From Rhynchopus sp. YZ270_cl-10 (lineage: Eukaryota; Euglenozoa; Diplonemea; Diplonemida; Diplonemidae), in NCBI GenBank assembly GCA_964035575.1, contig OZ037894.1, forward strand, positions 434,001 through 498,000: 64,000 nucleotides of DNA. Reading direction: 5' to 3'. This document shows, piece by piece, positions 63,553 through 64,000 of this stretch. Numbering within the stretch: the stretch's first letter is position 1; the number at the start of each line of letters is the position of its first letter. Under the pieces are notes generated by a model. The model searched no databases and had not been told where the DNA came from. It worked only from the letters and a program-made list of their open reading frames with translations. Both the position numbers and the translations under genes were made by a program.

Positions 63553-63760
63553 TGGTCAGAGGTCTGACCAGGTATACCTGGTCAGATTTATGACCAGGTA
63601 CACCTGGTCAGATCTGACCAGATACCTGGTCATCTGACCAGGTATACCTGGTCAGACCACCTGGTCATGACCAGGAAAACCTGGTCAGATGACCAGGTAT
63701 TTGGTCACATTTACCGGTACGTACCCAGGCGACCAGGTGACCAGGTACCCAGGTACACGG
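63553..63760. repeat. cluster of GACCAGGTATACCTGGTC palindromes
   Basis: The perfect 18-bp palindrome GACCAGGTATACCTGGTC occurs at 63566-63583 and again at about 63636-63653, each within a longer TGACCAG/CTGGTCA symmetry. Variants such as GACCAGGTACACCTGGTC and GACCAGGAAAACCTGGTC lie between and after. More than a dozen TGACCAG or CTGGTCA half-sites fall in about 200 bp with irregular spacing. Confidence 0.85.
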
Positions 63761-64000
63761 TACACTGGTGTACAAGGGAAAAAGTCGTGAAAGAGCAACC
63801 ACAGCTCCACATGACAAACACAAAAGTGTCCAATCACGTGGGGCATTCATGCACTGAGGAGATAATGATCCAACAATTTACAAGAAAGATTACTTAACCT
63901 ACTGCTGGAAGTTGCCAGGTCGTAGTAACACACAAAGTGTGCCTCCGTTCGGGAAGACCGGATATTCTAGAGACCAAAAAGGCCTCAAGAATATCTTCCG
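63761..64000. other. window end, no gene seen
   Basis: Nothing is assigned. CCAACAATTTA at about 63872 recalls the end of the family C repeat. Confidence 0.4.

Noticed and set aside
63553-63760. CRISPR-like array
   Set aside because: Repeats are palindromic half-sites with irregular, very short gaps and no unique spacers, in a eukaryote.

Overview
The window is eukaryotic nuclear DNA from a unicellular organism. It holds 14 protein-coding genes, all on the + strand. They are separated by long T-rich, repeat-filled intergenic DNA with only repeats and decayed transposon pieces. Two genes have clear short GT-AG introns with a GTATG donor: three introns in the EMC8/9 gene and one in the CAP-Gly/PPEF phosphatase gene. 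A third intron is likely in the SUMO-like/MIB-HERC2 gene. Nearly every start codon follows a pyrimidine tract and an AG at 20-100 nt. One-strand gene order, possible spliced-leader acceptors, a trypanosomatid-style one-pass receptor adenylyl cyclase and an SSU rRNA 3' end reading GCTGTAGGTGAACCTGCAGC together suggest a euglenozoan. A diplonemid-like lineage would fit because cis-introns are present. This is inference; no spliced-leader gene lies in the window.

Layout. 1-10.4 kb is gene-free and packed with repeats: a 1.67 kb inverted-repeat element carrying a 9-bp satellite that flips orientation, several foldback elements, and an 805-bp element with a 5-bp target duplication. 10.4-10.9 kb holds a small F-box/ubiquitin-like gene. 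11.5-15.9 kb is a composite: a transposase-domain relic, the 3' half of a non-LTR reverse transcriptase ending exactly at an SSU rRNA fragment, then ITS1, 5.8S, ITS2 and the 5' part of LSU rRNA, fused to the 3' end of a second LINE. 16.7-19.6 kb is the CAP-Gly/PPP phosphatase/EF-hand gene. 20.5-22.2 kb has foldback elements and a reversed RNase H LINE fragment. 23.5-28.0 kb has a pseudo-nucleotidase/adenylyl cyclase receptor and a glutathione transferase. 28.3-30.2 kb is mobile-element debris.

30.8-62.9 kb is the gene-rich half: p32/MAM33 mitochondrial protein, giant kelch protein, EMC8/9, acyl-CoA oxidase-like enzyme, Dnmt2, an RS-rich SUMO-like/MIB-HERC2/EF-hand protein, a family 25 glycosyltransferase, a 2476-residue zinc-finger protein, a Tudor-like protein and a one-pass membrane protein. 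The last kilobase has no gene and ends in a cluster of GACCAGGTATACCTGGTC palindromes.

The genes do not form one pathway. Shared themes are signalling (cyclase, Ca-regulated phosphatase, EF-hand protein), ubiquitin-like and zinc-finger adaptor proteins, and housekeeping enzymes. The most interesting genome-scale signal is a set of short dispersed repeat families that lie almost only in the sense orientation and occur inside introns and 5' leaders. One family (48 bp) is shown here to be the 3' end of a LINE.
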